DNA of 64,000 nt from contig NZ_JAIQWW010000005.1 in the NCBI RefSeq assembly GCF_020164455.1, forward strand, positions 62,001 to 126,000, in the 5' to 3' direction. Origin of the DNA: Phyllobacterium chamaecytisi (GTDB lineage Bacteria; Pseudomonadota; Alphaproteobacteria; Rhizobiales; Rhizobiaceae). Shown piece after piece: positions 1-9,292 of the stretch. Both the position numbers and the translations under genes were made by a program. The notes under the pieces are model-generated. The model searched no databases. It was not told where the DNA came from and worked only from the letters and a program-made list of their open reading frames with translations. Each line of letters opens with the position of its first letter. Position 1 is the first letter of the stretch.

Positions 1-1622
1 TGATCCACTGGCAGCCAGTGATTGGCGATCTTCGGATCGGTGGGTTCATTCTCCCAAGGCGCCGTGAATCGCGCAAAGTACCAGGACGAATCGACGAAAG
101 TGTCCATCGTGTCGGTTTCACGACGCGCAGCCTTGCCGCACTGCGGACAGTTCACGTGTCGCCAGGTCGGGTGACGGTCAAGTGGATTGCCGGGGCGGTC
201 GAATTCGACATCGTCCGGCAGCTTGACTGGCAGATCGGCCTTCGGCACAGGAACGACACCGCAATCGTCACAATGGATCATCGGGATCGGGCAGCCCCAA
301 TAGCGTTGGCGCGAAATGCCCCAGTCGCGCAGACGGAAGTTGACCTTCCGTTCACCTTGCGGCCGATTGCCGATCGTCTGCTTTTCCAGCTGGTTCGCCA
401 CCTGCTCGAATGCCGCGGCAGGTGTCATGCCATCGAGGAACTGCGAATTGATCATCACCCCGTCATCGACATAGGCCGTTTCAGTGATCTGGAACGTCGC
501 CGCATCCGCGTCCTTCGGCATGACCACAGGGACTACGGGCAAGCCATATTTGTTGGCAAAGTCCAAATCGCGCTGATCGCCCGACGGGCAGCCGAAGATC
601 GCGCCCGTGCCGTAGTCCATCAAGACAAAATTTGCGACGTAAACCGGCAGCTTCCAGTTCGGATCGAACGGATGCTCGACGCGCAGACCGGTGTCGAAGC
701 CCTTCTTCTCAGCCGTCTCCAGCGCAACAACGGACGTGCCGGCCTGGCGGCATTCCTCGTTGAACTTCGCCAGCGCTGCATTGGTTTCCGCGGCCTTCTT
801 CGCCAACGGATGGTCTGCCGCGATCGCGATAAACGACGCACCGAACAGCGTATCCGGACGTGTCGTATAAACCTCGATCTCGTTCTCGCCGCCGGCGTGC
901 GACTTATCATCCAGCGCCCAGCGGATCAGCATGCCTTCGGACTTGCCGATCCAGTTGCGCTGCATCAGCCGCACCTTATCAGGCCATTGGTCGAGATCGT
1001 CCAGCGCGCTCAGCAATTCCTCATTGAAATCGGTGATCTTGAAGAACCATTGCGTTAGCTCACGCTGTTCGACCAGCGCGCCGGAGCGCCAGCCGCGGCC
1101 ATCGATCACCTGTTCATTGGCAAGAACGGTCATGTCCTCCGGATCCCAGTTGACCTTGGAGGATTTGCGCGTCACCAGCCCCTTTTCGACGAAGTCGAGG
1201 AACAGCATCTGCTGGCGATGATAATATTCGACATCGCAGGTTGCGAACTCGCGCGACCAGTCGAGTGACAGCCCCATGGATTTGAGCTGGCTGCGCATGG
1301 TTTCGATGTTCTGATAGGTCCAGGTCTTCGGGTGAACCTTGTTCTGCATCGCAGCGTTTTCCGCCGGCATGCCGAATGCGTCCCATCCCATCGGGTGCAG
1401 TACGTTGAATCCCTTGGCTCGCTTGTAGCGTGCAACGACATCGCCCATGGCATAATTGCGCACATGGCCCATGTGAATGCGGCCCGAAGGATAGGGGAAC
1501 ATCTCGAGCACGTAGTACGGGTCACGCGGATCGTCATTCGGCGTTTCGAAAAGTTTGGCGTCGTCCCAAACCTTCTGCCAATGCTTTTCGGCTACACGGG
1601 GATTGTATCGTTCGGTTGCCAT
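1..1622 (-). CDS. leuS: Leucine--tRNA ligase, N-terminal part (runs off window)
   Basis: Cytoplasmic class I aminoacyl-tRNA synthetase that charges tRNA-Leu. Reading the minus strand from the ATG at 1622 gives [16 protein letters not shown] and then the class I HIGH-type motif in PSGRIHMGH. The editing (CP1) region and a zinc-site-like CPQCGKAAR stretch follow. About 540 residues are in the window; the family is usually about 870, so the KMSKS half lies beyond position 1. Long plus-strand ORFs over this stretch are antisense shadows. It is divergent from yggS, with a palindromic repeat between them. Confidence 0.96.
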   Translation of the reverse strand, partial: MATERYNPRVAEKHWQKVWDDAKLFETPNDDPRDPYYVLEMFPYPSGRIHMGHVRNYAMGDVVARYKRAKGFNVLHPMGWDAFGMPAENAAMQNKVHPKTWTYQNIETMRSQLKSMGLSLDWSREFATCDVEYYHRQQMLFLDFVEKGLVTRKSSKVNWDPEDMTVLANEQVIDGRGWRSGALVEQRELTQWFFKITDFNEELLSALDDLDQWPDKVRLMQRNWIGKSEGMLIRWALDDKSHAGGENEIEVYTTRPDTLFGASFIAIAADHPLAKKAAETNAALAKFNEECRQAGTSVVALETAEKKGFDTGLRVEHPFDPNWKLPVYVANFVLMDYGTGAIFGCPSGDQRDLDFANKYGLPVVPVVMPKDADAATFQITETAYVDDGVMINSQFLDGMTPAAAFEQVANQLEKQTIGNRPQGERKVNFRLRDWGISRQRYWGCPIPMIHCDDCGVVPVPKADLPVKLPDDVEFDRPGNPLDRHPTWRHVNCPQCGKAARRETDTMDTFVDSSWYFARFTAPWENEPTDPKIANHWLPVD

Positions 1623-1652
1623 GAACGGGATTCTCTTGCAAAGGATACTGGA

Positions 1653-1800
1653 TTAGGGTGCGTCGAAGTTCAAGTCAGGGTGAGCCGAAAATGGTAATTT
1701 TCGAGAACCGGAACGGAGTGAACTTTTGGTTCATGAGTACCGGAAGCGCAGAAAAGTACCATTTGCAGGCCACCATGGCGTGAATCTCGACACACCCTAG
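1653..1800. repeat. RIME-like palindromic intergenic repeat, copy A
   Basis: About 148 bp of imperfect inverted repeat between divergent leuS and yggS. Outer arms TTAGGGTGCGTCGA and its near-complement TCGACACACCCTAG enclose the family core (GAGAACCGGA, then GAACttttgGTTC, then GAGTACCGGAAGCGCAGAAAA). Related copies lie at 5390, 24373, 27948 and 35532. Size and mosaic palindromic build resemble the RIME elements of rhizobia; that name is my inference. Confidence 0.75.
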
Positions 1801-1905
1801 TGTTGCGGGACCTTCACCACGTATTGGTGGGACCGTCAACCATTTGAAGCTGAAGGAACCCGCGAAAACCGGGCTCGTGTATCATAAATAGGACTCAACT
1901 GCGCC

Positions 1906-2568
1906 ATGCCCAATGCCGTTGAACAACTTTTTGCCGTTCAAAGCGAAATTCGCAAGGCCGAAGCCGAGGCCAACCGTTCAGAAGGTTCGGTGACATTGGT
2001 AGCGGTTTCCAAGACTTTTGATGGCGAGGCGATTCGCCCGGTTATCGAAGCCGGGCAGCGCGTTTTCGGTGAAAATCGCGTACAGGAAGCTCTGGCGAAA
2101 TGGCCATACCTGCGTACCGATTTTCCGGATATCGAATTGCACCTGATCGGCCCGCTGCAGTCCAACAAAACGCAGGAAGCTGTCGCTCTTTTTGATGTGA
2201 TCGAAACTGTTGATCGTGAGAAGATCGCCGCAACTCTGGCCGTGGAAATGAAGAAGCAGAACCGCTTTCCGAAGCTCTTCGTTCAAGTCAATACCGGCTC
2301 CGAACCGCAGAAGGCCGGCATCGAACCCAAGGAAGCATTGGCCTTCATAACGCGCTGCCGCGACATGCATGGCCTCATAATTGAGGGCCTGATGTGTATC
2401 CCGCCAGCCGATGAGAACCCTGGGCCACATTTTGCCCTTTTGCGCAAGATTGCGGCCGATGCCGGCGTGGAGAGGCTTTCCATGGGCATGTCGGCCGATT
2501 ACCGGATTGCCATAGGTTTCGGTGCGACGTCGGTGCGCGTCGGCTCGGCGATTTTCGGCGCTCGCTAG
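1906..2568 (+). CDS. YggS/PROSC family pyridoxal phosphate homeostasis protein
   Basis: A 220-residue single-domain protein of the YggS/YBL036C family, which binds PLP on a lysine without known catalytic activity and buffers the cellular PLP pool. The PLP lysine is in VAVSKTFDGEAI (about residue 36). Other family marks are GENRVQEALAKW, LHLIGPLQSNK, VNTGSEPQKAGI and LSMGMSADYRIAIGFGATSVRVGSAIFG at the C terminus. Length is normal for the family. It is divergent from leuS. A PLP-salvage kinase (pdxY) is elsewhere in the window, but there is no linkage. Confidence 0.93.
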   Translation: MPNAVEQLFAVQSEIRKAEAEANRSEGSVTLVAVSKTFDGEAIRPVIEAGQRVFGENRVQEALAKWPYLRTDFPDIELHLIGPLQSNKTQEAVALFDVIETVDREKIAATLAVEMKKQNRFPKLFVQVNTGSEPQKAGIEPKEALAFITRCRDMHGLIIEGLMCIPPADENPGPHFALLRKIAADAGVERLSMGMSADYRIAIGFGATSVRVGSAIFGAR

Positions 2569-2571
2569 GTC

Positions 2572-3108
2572 CTACCAGCTGCGGCGCGGCCCGGTATCGA
2601 TGTGATAATAACCCGCCGGGTAGCGCTTCATCCCACCCACATCTTTCGCGGAAGAAAGAAAATTGATCAATCCGGACGCGCCGCCATGCACGCGGAAATC
2701 CACCGCCTGACAGCTGAGGTGATAGGACTGATCACGTCCGCCAACACTGCGATTGCGTGATCGCGAACGAACGGTGGAGTTGACAGTTATCGGGCCATAT
2801 TTGGCCGATACGCGGTTGAGCACATTCCTTAAACGTTCCGGGACACACTTCGACGGAGCCTTGTAATCGATATAGGCCTTGCCGCGAGGCATGGCGGCGA
2901 GCACCAGAGGGCTTATCTTGTCGAAGACGGAATCTTTCAACAGATGCGCGTGCTCATCACCGAATAGATGAGCGCCAATTCGCTCTTGAGGGTTTGACGG
3001 TTCAGGCAACGTTCCGGCATCCGCGGGGATTGCCAGTGCGAGCACCATCAGAAAAAGCATCGTGAATTTCGCGCGGAACACAACACTGCGCAAGGGTTGA
3101 ATTATCAT
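2572..3108 (-). CDS. Exported M15/DUF882-like peptidase
   Basis: A 178-residue protein with an N-terminal hydrophobic signal segment (about residues 14-31, ending PADAG) and a C-terminal peptidase M15-like (YcbK/DUF882) domain. The zinc-site pattern is visible: H130 in SYHLSC, D137 in QAVDFR and H169 in GYYHIDTGPRRSW. Relatives are D,D-carboxypeptidase-like murein enzymes, so a periplasmic role in peptidoglycan metabolism is likely; substrate unknown. It is convergent with yggS, with only 3 bp between the stops. Confidence 0.85.
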   Translation of the reverse strand: MIIQPLRSVVFRAKFTMLFLMVLALAIPADAGTLPEPSNPQERIGAHLFGDEHAHLLKDSVFDKISPLVLAAMPRGKAYIDYKAPSKCVPERLRNVLNRVSAKYGPITVNSTVRSRSRNRSVGGRDQSYHLSCQAVDFRVHGGASGLINFLSSAKDVGGMKRYPAGYYHIDTGPRRSW

Positions 3109-3401
3109 TCTTCGATCCTTGGTGTGGCGCAGATTTTATGATTATAGGGCGCGCCTCATTTGTCCTCCCAAGTCAAGGCAGCGACCGATCAAGCCGAAAT
3201 GTGTTCAAAATGGACCGCGTTCCATGACAAAATGTAACGGTATATTACAACGCCCGGTTGTAGACGGCGGCACAACACCTCTACGATCAGCCATTTGAGA
3301 TATTTACGCCATGATTTGCATGATGCTATGGAAGGCACTTCACCCCTCGCTCGAGGGGTTCGCGGGTGGAGGCCCGTCATCTCAGGTTCTGGAGGAAATT
3401 G
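3109..3401 (+). promoter_or_regulatory. acs upstream region with short palindromes
   Basis: Non-coding region between the divergent peptidase gene and acs. It holds ATGGA-N6-TCCAT (3210-3225), TGTAA-N7-TTACA (3233-3249) and a tight hairpin ACCCCTCG-CT-CGAGGGGT (3342-3359) about 40 bases before the acs start. The acs ribosome-binding site GGAGGA is at 3391-3396. These could be operators or a 5'UTR structure; no regulator is identified. Confidence 0.4.
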
Positions 3402-5354
3402 ATGTCCGAGAAGGTTTATCCCGTGCTGGCAAGCGCGAAGAAAAGCGCGCTCATCGACGATGATACCTATCAGAACTGGTACAAGCAGAGCATCAAGGAT
3501 CCGGAGAAGTTCTGGGCCAAGCACGGAAAGCGCATCGATTGGTTCAAACCTTTTACCAAGGTGAAAAACACCTCGTTCCAGGGAAAGGTCGCGATCAAAT
3601 GGTTCGAGGATGGCGTCACCAACGTCTCCTACAACTGCATCGATCGCCATTTGAAAAAGCGCGGCGATCAGGTTGCCATTATCTGGGAAGGCGACAATCC
3701 CTATCTCGACAAGAAGATCACCTATAATGAGCTTTATGAGCAGGTATGCCGTCTCGCCAACGTGTTGAAGAAGCACGGGGTCAAGAAAGGCGACCGCGTC
3801 ACCATCTATATGCCGATGATCCCCGAAGCCACCTATGCGATGCTCGCCTGCACACGCATCGGCGCCATTCATTCCGTGGTTTTCGGCGGCTTCTCTCCGG
3901 ACGCGCTGGCGGGCCGCATCGTCGACTGCGAATCCACCTTCGTCATCACCTCGGATGAAGGTATGCGGGGTGGCAAGCCTATCCCGCTCAAGGATAACAC
4001 CGACAAGGCGATCGATATCGCTGCCAGGCATCACGTCAGGGTAAAGAACGTGCTGGTTGTGCGCCGCACCGGCGGCAAGACAGGCTGGGCGCCGGGCCGG
4101 GATCTCTGGTACCACGAGGAAACGCAGAGCGTGAAGCCCGAGTGCAAGCCGGAGAGGATGAAGGCGGAAGATCCGCTGTTCATCCTCTATACGTCGGGTT
4201 CAACAGGAAAGCCGAAGGGTGTTCTTCACACCACCGGCGGCTATCTGGTGTATGCGGCGATGACGCATCAATACGTCTTCGATTACCATGATGGCGATAT
4301 CTACTGGTGCACGGCCGATGTCGGCTGGGTCACCGGCCACTCCTATATCGTTTATGGACCGCTCGCCAATGGCGCGACCACGCTGATGTTCGAGGGCGTC
4401 CCCAACTATCCGTCGGTTTCGCGCTTCTGGGAAGTCATCGACAAGCACAAGGTCAACATCTTCTACACCGCCCCGACCGCCATTCGCGCGCTGATGAGCG
4501 CCGGTAACGACCCCGTCACGAAGACATCGCGCAAGTCGCTGCGCATCCTTGGCTCCGTTGGCGAGCCGATCAATCCGGAAGCCTGGGAATGGTATTATCA
4601 GGTGGTGGGCGAAAAACGCTCGCCCATTGTCGATACCTGGTGGCAGACGGAAACCGGCGGCATACTGATCACGCCGCTACCCGGCGCAACGGCGCTGAAG
4701 CCGGGTTCGGCAACGCGGCCGTTCTTTGGAGTTCAGCCGGAGCTCGTCGACAATGAAGGCAATGTGCTTGAAGGTGCTGCCGACGGCAATCTGTGCATCA
4801 CCGATTCATGGCCCGGCCAGATGCGTACCGTCTATGGCGATCACAAGCGTTTCATCGAGACCTATTTTTCCACCTACAAAGGCAAGTACTTTACCGGCGA
4901 TGGCTGCCGCCGCGACAAGGACGGCTACTACTGGATCACCGGACGCGTCGATGACGTGCTCAATGTCTCGGGTCATCGCATGGGCACGGCAGAAGTGGAA
5001 TCCGCCCTTGTCTCGCACGATACAGTTTCGGAAGCCGCCGTCGTCGGTTACCCGCACGACCTGAAGGGCCAAGGCATTTATTGCTATGTCACGCTGATGG
5101 CCGGCCTTGAGGGCACTGATGCGCTGCGCAAGGATCTCGTTGCACATGTGCGCAAGGAAATCGGACCGATTGCTTCGCCCGACAAGATACAGTTCGCGCC
5201 CGGTCTGCCCAAGACCCGCTCGGGCAAGATCATGCGCCGCATCCTGCGCAAGATCGCCGAGGACGACTTCGGTGCGCTCGGCGATACATCGACGCTTGCC
5301 GATCCAGCTGTCGTCGACGATCTGATCGCCAACAGGCAAAACAAGAAGGGCTGA
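3402..5354 (+). CDS. acs: Acetyl-CoA synthetase (AMP-forming)
   Basis: Converts acetate, ATP and CoA to acetyl-CoA through acetyl-adenylate. 650 residues, the usual length. The P-loop-like ANL motif [10 protein letters not shown] lies near residue 264, with the adenylate-binding region [21 protein letters not shown] and [10 protein letters not shown] after it. The C-terminal [11 protein letters not shown] (Lys near 608) is the site acetylated by Pat-type enzymes in homologues. I chose ATG 3402 because GGAGGA sits 5 bases upstream; the open frame extends to a GTG at 3366, which has no comparable site. Single gene between two non-coding regions. Confidence 0.97.
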   Translation: MSEKVYPVLASAKKSALIDDDTYQNWYKQSIKDPEKFWAKHGKRIDWFKPFTKVKNTSFQGKVAIKWFEDGVTNVSYNCIDRHLKKRGDQVAIIWEGDNPYLDKKITYNELYEQVCRLANVLKKHGVKKGDRVTIYMPMIPEATYAMLACTRIGAIHSVVFGGFSPDALAGRIVDCESTFVITSDEGMRGGKPIPLKDNTDKAIDIAARHHVRVKNVLVVRRTGGKTGWAPGRDLWYHEETQSVKPECKPERMKAEDPLFILYTSGSTGKPKGVLHTTGGYLVYAAMTHQYVFDYHDGDIYWCTADVGWVTGHSYIVYGPLANGATTLMFEGVPNYPSVSRFWEVIDKHKVNIFYTAPTAIRALMSAGNDPVTKTSRKSLRILGSVGEPINPEAWEWYYQVVGEKRSPIVDTWWQTETGGILITPLPGATALKPGSATRPFFGVQPELVDNEGNVLEGAADGNLCITDSWPGQMRTVYGDHKRFIETYFSTYKGKYFTGDGCRRDKDGYYWITGRVDDVLNVSGHRMGTAEVESALVSHDTVSEAAVVGYPHDLKGQGIYCYVTLMAGLEGTDALRKDLVAHVRKEIGPIASPDKIQFAPGLPKTRSGKIMRRILRKIAEDDFGALGDTSTLADPAVVDDLIANRQNKKG

Positions 5355-5389
5355 TCTTTCCTTCTTTCATAAAGCACTACCTGGAAATT

Positions 5390-5500
5390 CAGCCTGACGA
5401 GTCAGCTGGTGTGGTTTTTCGAGAACCGGAGCGGAGTGGACCTTTTTGTCCATGAGCACCGGAACGCAGAAAAACTGCATCAGATGGCCATCAGGGTGGA
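5390..5500. repeat. RIME-like palindromic intergenic repeat, copy B
   Basis: Lies between the convergent acs and cfa-like genes. It carries the family core (CGAGAACCGGAGCG, hairpin GGAC-CTTTTT-GTCC, GAGCACCGGAACGCAGAAAAA) and imperfect outer arms beginning CCTGACGAGTCAG and ending CATCAGGGTGGA. It is most like copy E at 35532. It may double as a bidirectional terminator. Confidence 0.75.
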
Positions 5501-5501
5501 T

Positions 5502-6767
5502 TTATCGATACAAATCCGCCCGTGTCTGCGGCACCGCCGACAACCCCCGCTTGCGCTTGGATGCCAGCGTCTGATTGATCTGCACGGTTCCCCGCTCGAA
5601 GGCCAGCGCGCAACCGGTCAGATAGAGCAGCCAAAGCCGTGCCTTGGGCGCGCCGACTTCGGCAATCGCTTGGTCAAACCGGGCGTGCAGCCGGTCCGCC
5701 CACATCCGGCAGGTCTTGCCGTAATGTTCGCGGAGATTCTCGACATCATGCACCTCAAAACCGTGGCCTTCGAGATTTTCCACCGTCATGCCGAGGTGAT
5801 CCAGCTCGCCGCCCGGGAAAATATACTTTACCAGCGCCAGGTGCTCGGCGCTCTTGCGCCCGAAGGTCTTCTTGTTGCGTTTCATGCGCCGCGTGATCGC
5901 ATGATGTAGGTAAAGCCCGCCCGGCCGCAGCAGGCGGCGCACGCTGGAGTAATAGGTATCGTAGTGCGCTATGCCTACCGCCTCGAACATGCCGATTGAC
6001 GAGATCTTGTCGAACTGACCTTCGAGGTGTTCGTAGGATTTGACGTGGATGGTGATCTTGTCTTCGAGGCCTTCGGCCTTGATCCGCTCCCGCGCCAGCG
6101 CCGTCTGCGCCTCGGACAGTGAAACACCCGTCCCGATCACGCCATAATGCTTCGCCGCATAGATCAACATCGCGCCCCAGCCGCAACCGATGTCCAAAAG
6201 CCGGTCGCCGGGTTGCAACCGCAGCTTGCGGCAGATCAGCTCCAGTTTGTCCGCCTGCGCTTGGTCGATCGTATTGGCCCAATCGGTGAAATAGGCGCAG
6301 GTGTAGACCATGCGCTCATCGAGAAAGAGCTGATAGAAAGCGTTCGACACATCGTAATGATGGGTGATGGCTTCCTTGTTGGAGCCGCTGACAAAGGGGT
6401 CCTTGCCGCCCAGACCGGAATTGCTGGCCTTGCCGCGGCCAAGCAGCAGCGAAGGCACATCTTTTAGCAATTGCCATTTCGGCAGGCTCTTCAGCTTCTG
6501 CTTGAATTTTCCCTTGGGACCGCGCTCGACGAGATCGAACAGCGTGCCATTCTTCACATCGATTTGTCCGGAAACCCATAATTCGACGATCGAGCCGATA
6601 TTGGGTTTCAGGGCAAGCTGGCGCACAACCATGGGATCGTTGATCGCAAGAATTGGGCCATCGGTTTCGCCAATTCTGGTGCCATCCCATAATTCGACGG
6701 CAAATTGCGGCTCTAGTACATCGATTACCGTGCGGATAATCCGCGCCGCTCTATCTTCAGCTGCCAT
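5502..6767 (-). CDS. Cyclopropane-fatty-acyl-phospholipid synthase family methyltransferase
   Basis: A 421-residue CFA/mycolic-acid-synthase family enzyme that transfers a methylene group from SAM to unsaturated acyl chains of membrane phospholipids. The SAM-binding motif is LLDIGCGWGAMLIYAAKHYG, preceded by FLDERMVYTCAYFTDW and followed by SIGMFEAVG, all CFA hallmarks. The N-terminal about 110 residues match the lipid-binding part of Cfa. Length is slightly above E. coli Cfa. Rhizobia often carry two paralogues, so I give no symbol. It ends next to repeat B. Confidence 0.9.
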   Translation of the reverse strand: MAAEDRAARIIRTVIDVLEPQFAVELWDGTRIGETDGPILAINDPMVVRQLALKPNIGSIVELWVSGQIDVKNGTLFDLVERGPKGKFKQKLKSLPKWQLLKDVPSLLLGRGKASNSGLGGKDPFVSGSNKEAITHHYDVSNAFYQLFLDERMVYTCAYFTDWANTIDQAQADKLELICRKLRLQPGDRLLDIGCGWGAMLIYAAKHYGVIGTGVSLSEAQTALARERIKAEGLEDKITIHVKSYEHLEGQFDKISSIGMFEAVGIAHYDTYYSSVRRLLRPGGLYLHHAITRRMKRNKKTFGRKSAEHLALVKYIFPGGELDHLGMTVENLEGHGFEVHDVENLREHYGKTCRMWADRLHARFDQAIAEVGAPKARLWLLYLTGCALAFERGTVQINQTLASKRKRGLSAVPQTRADLYR

Positions 6768-6894
6768 CCTGTACCCCTAAACACCGCGCTGGCGCTGATT
6801 GGGCACCGGGTGTGCTTCGTGAAAAACATTTTCTTGGCTTATGGCCGCAAACCGCTATTTGCAAGCCATCAGAAAGTCTCGACAAATTTTTCTC

Positions 6895-6923
6895 TTGAAA
6901 CGCGGGCAAAGACACCCCATTCT
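6895..6923 (+). promoter_or_regulatory. Candidate promoter of the small ORF transcript
   Basis: A TTGAAA (6895-6900) is followed after about 17-18 bases by a weak -10 (CATTCT/ATTCTT near 6918-6924). It is placed to start a transcript through the small ORF at 6960. The -35 is good and the -10 poor, so this is tentative. Nothing else is seen between the cfa-like start (6767) and here. Confidence 0.3.
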
Positions 6924-6959
6924 TGTTTTGTGTTCAACGAATGTAAAGGAGGTGATCCG

Positions 6960-7028
6960 ATGTCTCGTGATTTCGAAAACTGCCACAAGGCGTCTGATGC
7001 TTTCCATCGGGGATCGTCTCTCCGTTGA
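6960..7028 (+). CDS. 22-codon small ORF with a maximal Shine-Dalgarno sequence
   Basis: Encodes MSRDFENCHKASDAFHRGSSLR. Positions 6945-6958 (AAAGGAGGTGATCC) are complementary to 14 consecutive bases of the 16S rRNA 3' end, ending 1 base before the ATG, with GGAGG 7 bases upstream. This decides the start; the frame is open upstream but has no other site. A UUCG-capped terminator follows at 7094, and the next plus-strand gene is 0.8 kb away. It is therefore an autonomous short transcript, not an obvious attenuator. I do not recognise the peptide. It could be a small protein, a dual-function sRNA, or a structured RNA with a decoy ribosome site. Confidence 0.6.
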   Translation: MSRDFENCHKASDAFHRGSSLR

Positions 7029-7093
7029 ATAAGCGCCTTGGCTGAGTCCAGGGAAGAAGGCCAAACGACAGCTTTGTGCCAGACGGAATTGCG

Positions 7094-7124
7094 GGGCCAC
7101 CCTTCGGGGTGGCCCTTTCCGTTT
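7094..7124 (+). terminator. Rho-independent terminator of the small ORF transcript
   Basis: Stem GGGCCACCC / GGGTGGCCC (7094-7102, 7107-7115) with a TTCG loop, followed by TTTCCGTTT. The T-rich tract is on the plus strand only, so it ends the transcript carrying the 22-codon ORF. Confidence 0.8.
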
Positions 7125-7410
7125 ATGCCGCGCGCTTGCCGCTGATCTGGAAGCCGATCGCCTTCAATACGGCGATTGTCGTCTCCAACGTCGGGTTGCC
7201 GTTTTCGCTCAAGGAGCGGTACAGCTGTTCGCGTGCCAAACCCGTTTCCCGCGCTATCTTCGTCATGCCCTTGGCGCGCGCCACAACTCCGAGTGCCCTC
7301 GCGATGTATCGCGCGTCTCCGGTCTCGAAGGCATCTGCCAGAAAGACTTCTATCGCCTCGTCGGTTGTCAAATCCTCGGCGGGATCATACGGAATCAATT
7401 TTTCAACCAT
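7123..7410 (-). CDS. HigA-type addiction-module antidote (HTH)
   Basis: A 95-residue helix-turn-helix antitoxin of the 'putative addiction module antidote' family, starting MVEKLIPYDPAEDLTTDEAIEVFLADAF. The HTH is around MTKIARETGLAREQLYRSLS, followed by GNPTLETTIAVLKAIGFQI. It would neutralise the upstream toxin and repress the operon. Its start overlaps the toxin stop by 8 bp (toxin first, antitoxin second), the usual HigBA arrangement. Longer upstream starts lie inside the toxin gene and were not used. Confidence 0.88.
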   Translation of the reverse strand: MVEKLIPYDPAEDLTTDEAIEVFLADAFETGDARYIARALGVVARAKGMTKIARETGLAREQLYRSLSENGNPTLETTIAVLKAIGFQISGKRAA

Positions 7411-7708
7411 TCCAACTCCTCCAAGCGTCAGCCAAATGTTTCGCCATGCGGATGTCCTTTGCCTGCGTGCTTTTGTCACCACCGCAGAGAAGAACCACGA
7501 TCACATCTCCACGCCTCTGAAAATAGATGCGATATCCAGGACCATAGTGAATTCGCAGTTCACTGATACCGTGCCCTACGGGTTGCACATCGCCTGCGTG
7601 CCCGAAAGCAAGGCGATCTAACCGCGAAGCGATCAAAGCTCGCGCTCGCTGGTCTTTGAGTTCCGTTCGCCATTTTCGAAATGTTTCAGTTTGTTCAAGC
7701 TGGACCAT
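7403..7708 (-). CDS. HigB/RelE-type addiction-module toxin
   Basis: A 101-residue protein of the phage Gp49/HigB-like 'addiction module killer' family in the RelE superfamily, probably a ribosome-associated mRNA endonuclease. Visible family features are FRKWRTELKDQRARALIASRLDRL, GISELRIHYGPGYRIYF and VIVVLLCGGDKSTQAKDI with the terminal helix AKHLADAW. I took ATG 7708 (MVQLEQTETF); the frame stays open far upstream, opposite the MATE gene, but that part is antisense noise. Confidence 0.88.
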   Translation of the reverse strand: MVQLEQTETFRKWRTELKDQRARALIASRLDRLAFGHAGDVQPVGHGISELRIHYGPGYRIYFQRRGDVIVVLLCGGDKSTQAKDIRMAKHLADAWRSWNG

Positions 7709-7897
7709 ATATGTATTTTTTAAATCACAAAATGTCAATAACCTCGGATCGTATCGCCAAACCGCCGCAGACAACACCAACGCCAGATTGCATGTGGTAA
7801 CTCTTTGCTCTTTGCAAAATTGATGATACCAAGATTTGCCTGAAAACGGTGCATTCTGCCTAATGCCAAGGCAAGATCCCTCTGAAAGTTTTGAACA

Positions 7898-9292
7898 ATG
7901 TCGGCTGCTATAGTCCAAAACGCGCCAAAGCGTGCATGGCGTGATGAAATCGTTGCGATGCTCTCGCTGAGCTGGCCGATGATTCTCACCAATCTTGCGC
8001 AGACCGCAATGACAGCGACCGATGTCATGATGATGGGCTGGGTCGGAGCAAGTACGCTGGCGGCCGGCGCGCTCGGCACTAATCTCTATTATGTTCCGAT
8101 GATTTTCGGCCTCGGCCTGATGACCGCAACCTCGCCGATGATGGCGCGCGAACTCGGACGCAACAAATTCACCGTCCGCGAAATACGCCGCACGGTACGT
8201 CAGGGGCTGTGGATCGCAGTCACCATTTCGATTCCGATCTGGCTCATATTGTGGAATACCAAAACGATCCTCATCGCCATGGGGCAGGATCATGCGCTCG
8301 CTGCCGAGGCTGGCAATTATGTGCGTGCGCTGCAATGGGCGGTGCTGCCCTTCTATTGCTATATCGTGGTGCGTTCTTTCATCGCTGCTCTGGAACGCCC
8401 CGGCTGGGCGCTTGTCATCGCTCTTTTTGCCGTCGCCTTCAATGCGCTGGCGAACTGGCTGCTGATCTTCGGTCATCTTGGCTTTCCGAGGCTCGGCATT
8501 GTCGGGTCCGGCATCGCGACGTCGTTATCTTCTGCCTTGATGTTTGCCGGCTTCGTCATTGTCATTTCTTTAGACAAGCAATTCCGTCGCTATCGCCTGT
8601 TCGGACGCTTCTGGCGTGCGGACTGGCCACGCTATCGCGAACTATTGCGCCTTGGCCTGCCAATTGCTGCGATCCTCAGCTTCGAAGTAACGATCTTCAA
8701 TGCCGCTGCCTTCCTGATGGGACTGATAGGGGCTGATTCGCTCGCCGCGCATGCCATCGCCATCCAGATCGCCTCGATCGCCTTCATGGTGCCGATGGGT
8801 TTTGGTCAGGCGGCAACGGTGCGCGTTGGGCGGGCCTACGGCGCGCAGGATCCTGAAGGCATCAAGCGCGCCGGCTGGGTTGCGTTCACGGCGGGCACCG
8901 GCTTCATGGTCCTCACCGCAATGCTGATGCTACTGGCACCCCACGCTTTGATAAGCGCTTTCATCGACGTCAACGACCCTGCCAACGCCAAGGTGATTTC
9001 GCTCGCCGTTACATTTCTGGCCTTCGCCGCGTTGTTCCAGATATTCGATGGCGGTCAGGCCGTCGCGAGCGGCATGTTGCGCGGCCTGCACGATACCACC
9101 ATACCGATGATCTATGCAGCTATCGCCTATTGGGGTGTCGGCCTGCCATTGTCTGTCGGCCTCGGCTTCTGGCTCGGCTTGGAAGGCGCAGGCATCTGGC
9201 TTGGGCTGTTGTGCGGTCTCGCAACGGCCGCTCTTTTGCTGATCAGCCGCTGGCTACGTCGCGAAAAACTTGGCATCGAGATTATCCGCTAG
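7898..9292 (+). CDS. MATE family multidrug efflux transporter
   Basis: A 464-residue inner-membrane protein with about 12 hydrophobic segments in two homologous halves (MLSLSWPMILTNLAQTAM near the N terminus; LLRLGLPIAAILSFEVTIFNAAAFLMG at mid-length). It belongs to the NorM/DinF/MatE superfamily, which exports cationic drugs against Na+ or H+. Substrate is not predictable. The start MSAAIVQNAPKRAW is about 190 bp from the divergent toxin gene. Its TAG stop is formed by the first bases of the repeat at 9290. Confidence 0.9.
   Translation: MSAAIVQNAPKRAWRDEIVAMLSLSWPMILTNLAQTAMTATDVMMMGWVGASTLAAGALGTNLYYVPMIFGLGLMTATSPMMARELGRNKFTVREIRRTVRQGLWIAVTISIPIWLILWNTKTILIAMGQDHALAAEAGNYVRALQWAVLPFYCYIVVRSFIAALERPGWALVIALFAVAFNALANWLLIFGHLGFPRLGIVGSGIATSLSSALMFAGFVIVISLDKQFRRYRLFGRFWRADWPRYRELLRLGLPIAAILSFEVTIFNAAAFLMGLIGADSLAAHAIAIQIASIAFMVPMGFGQAATVRVGRAYGAQDPEGIKRAGWVAFTAGTGFMVLTAMLMLLAPHALISAFIDVNDPANAKVISLAVTFLAFAALFQIFDGGQAVASGMLRGLHDTTIPMIYAAIAYWGVGLPLSVGLGFWLGLEGAGIWLGLLCGLATAALLLISRWLRREKLGIEIIR

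Noticed and set aside
18-1058. Long plus-strand open frames over leuS (18-1058, 1332-1697)
   Set aside because: Antisense shadows. The minus strand reads as a continuous leucyl-tRNA synthetase with the HIGH motif.
3189-4115. Minus-strand open frame of 308 codons over the 5' half of acs
   Set aside because: Shadow of acs; Arg/Asp-rich composition, no family resemblance, and it covers the acs promoter.
6810-7028. Longer 72-codon version of the small ORF
   Set aside because: The maximal ribosome-binding site lies directly before the internal ATG at 6960; the upstream part overlaps the putative promoter.
7403-8476. 357-codon minus-strand frame containing the toxin
   Set aside because: Only the last 101 codons match the HigB/RelE family; the rest is antisense to the MATE gene.
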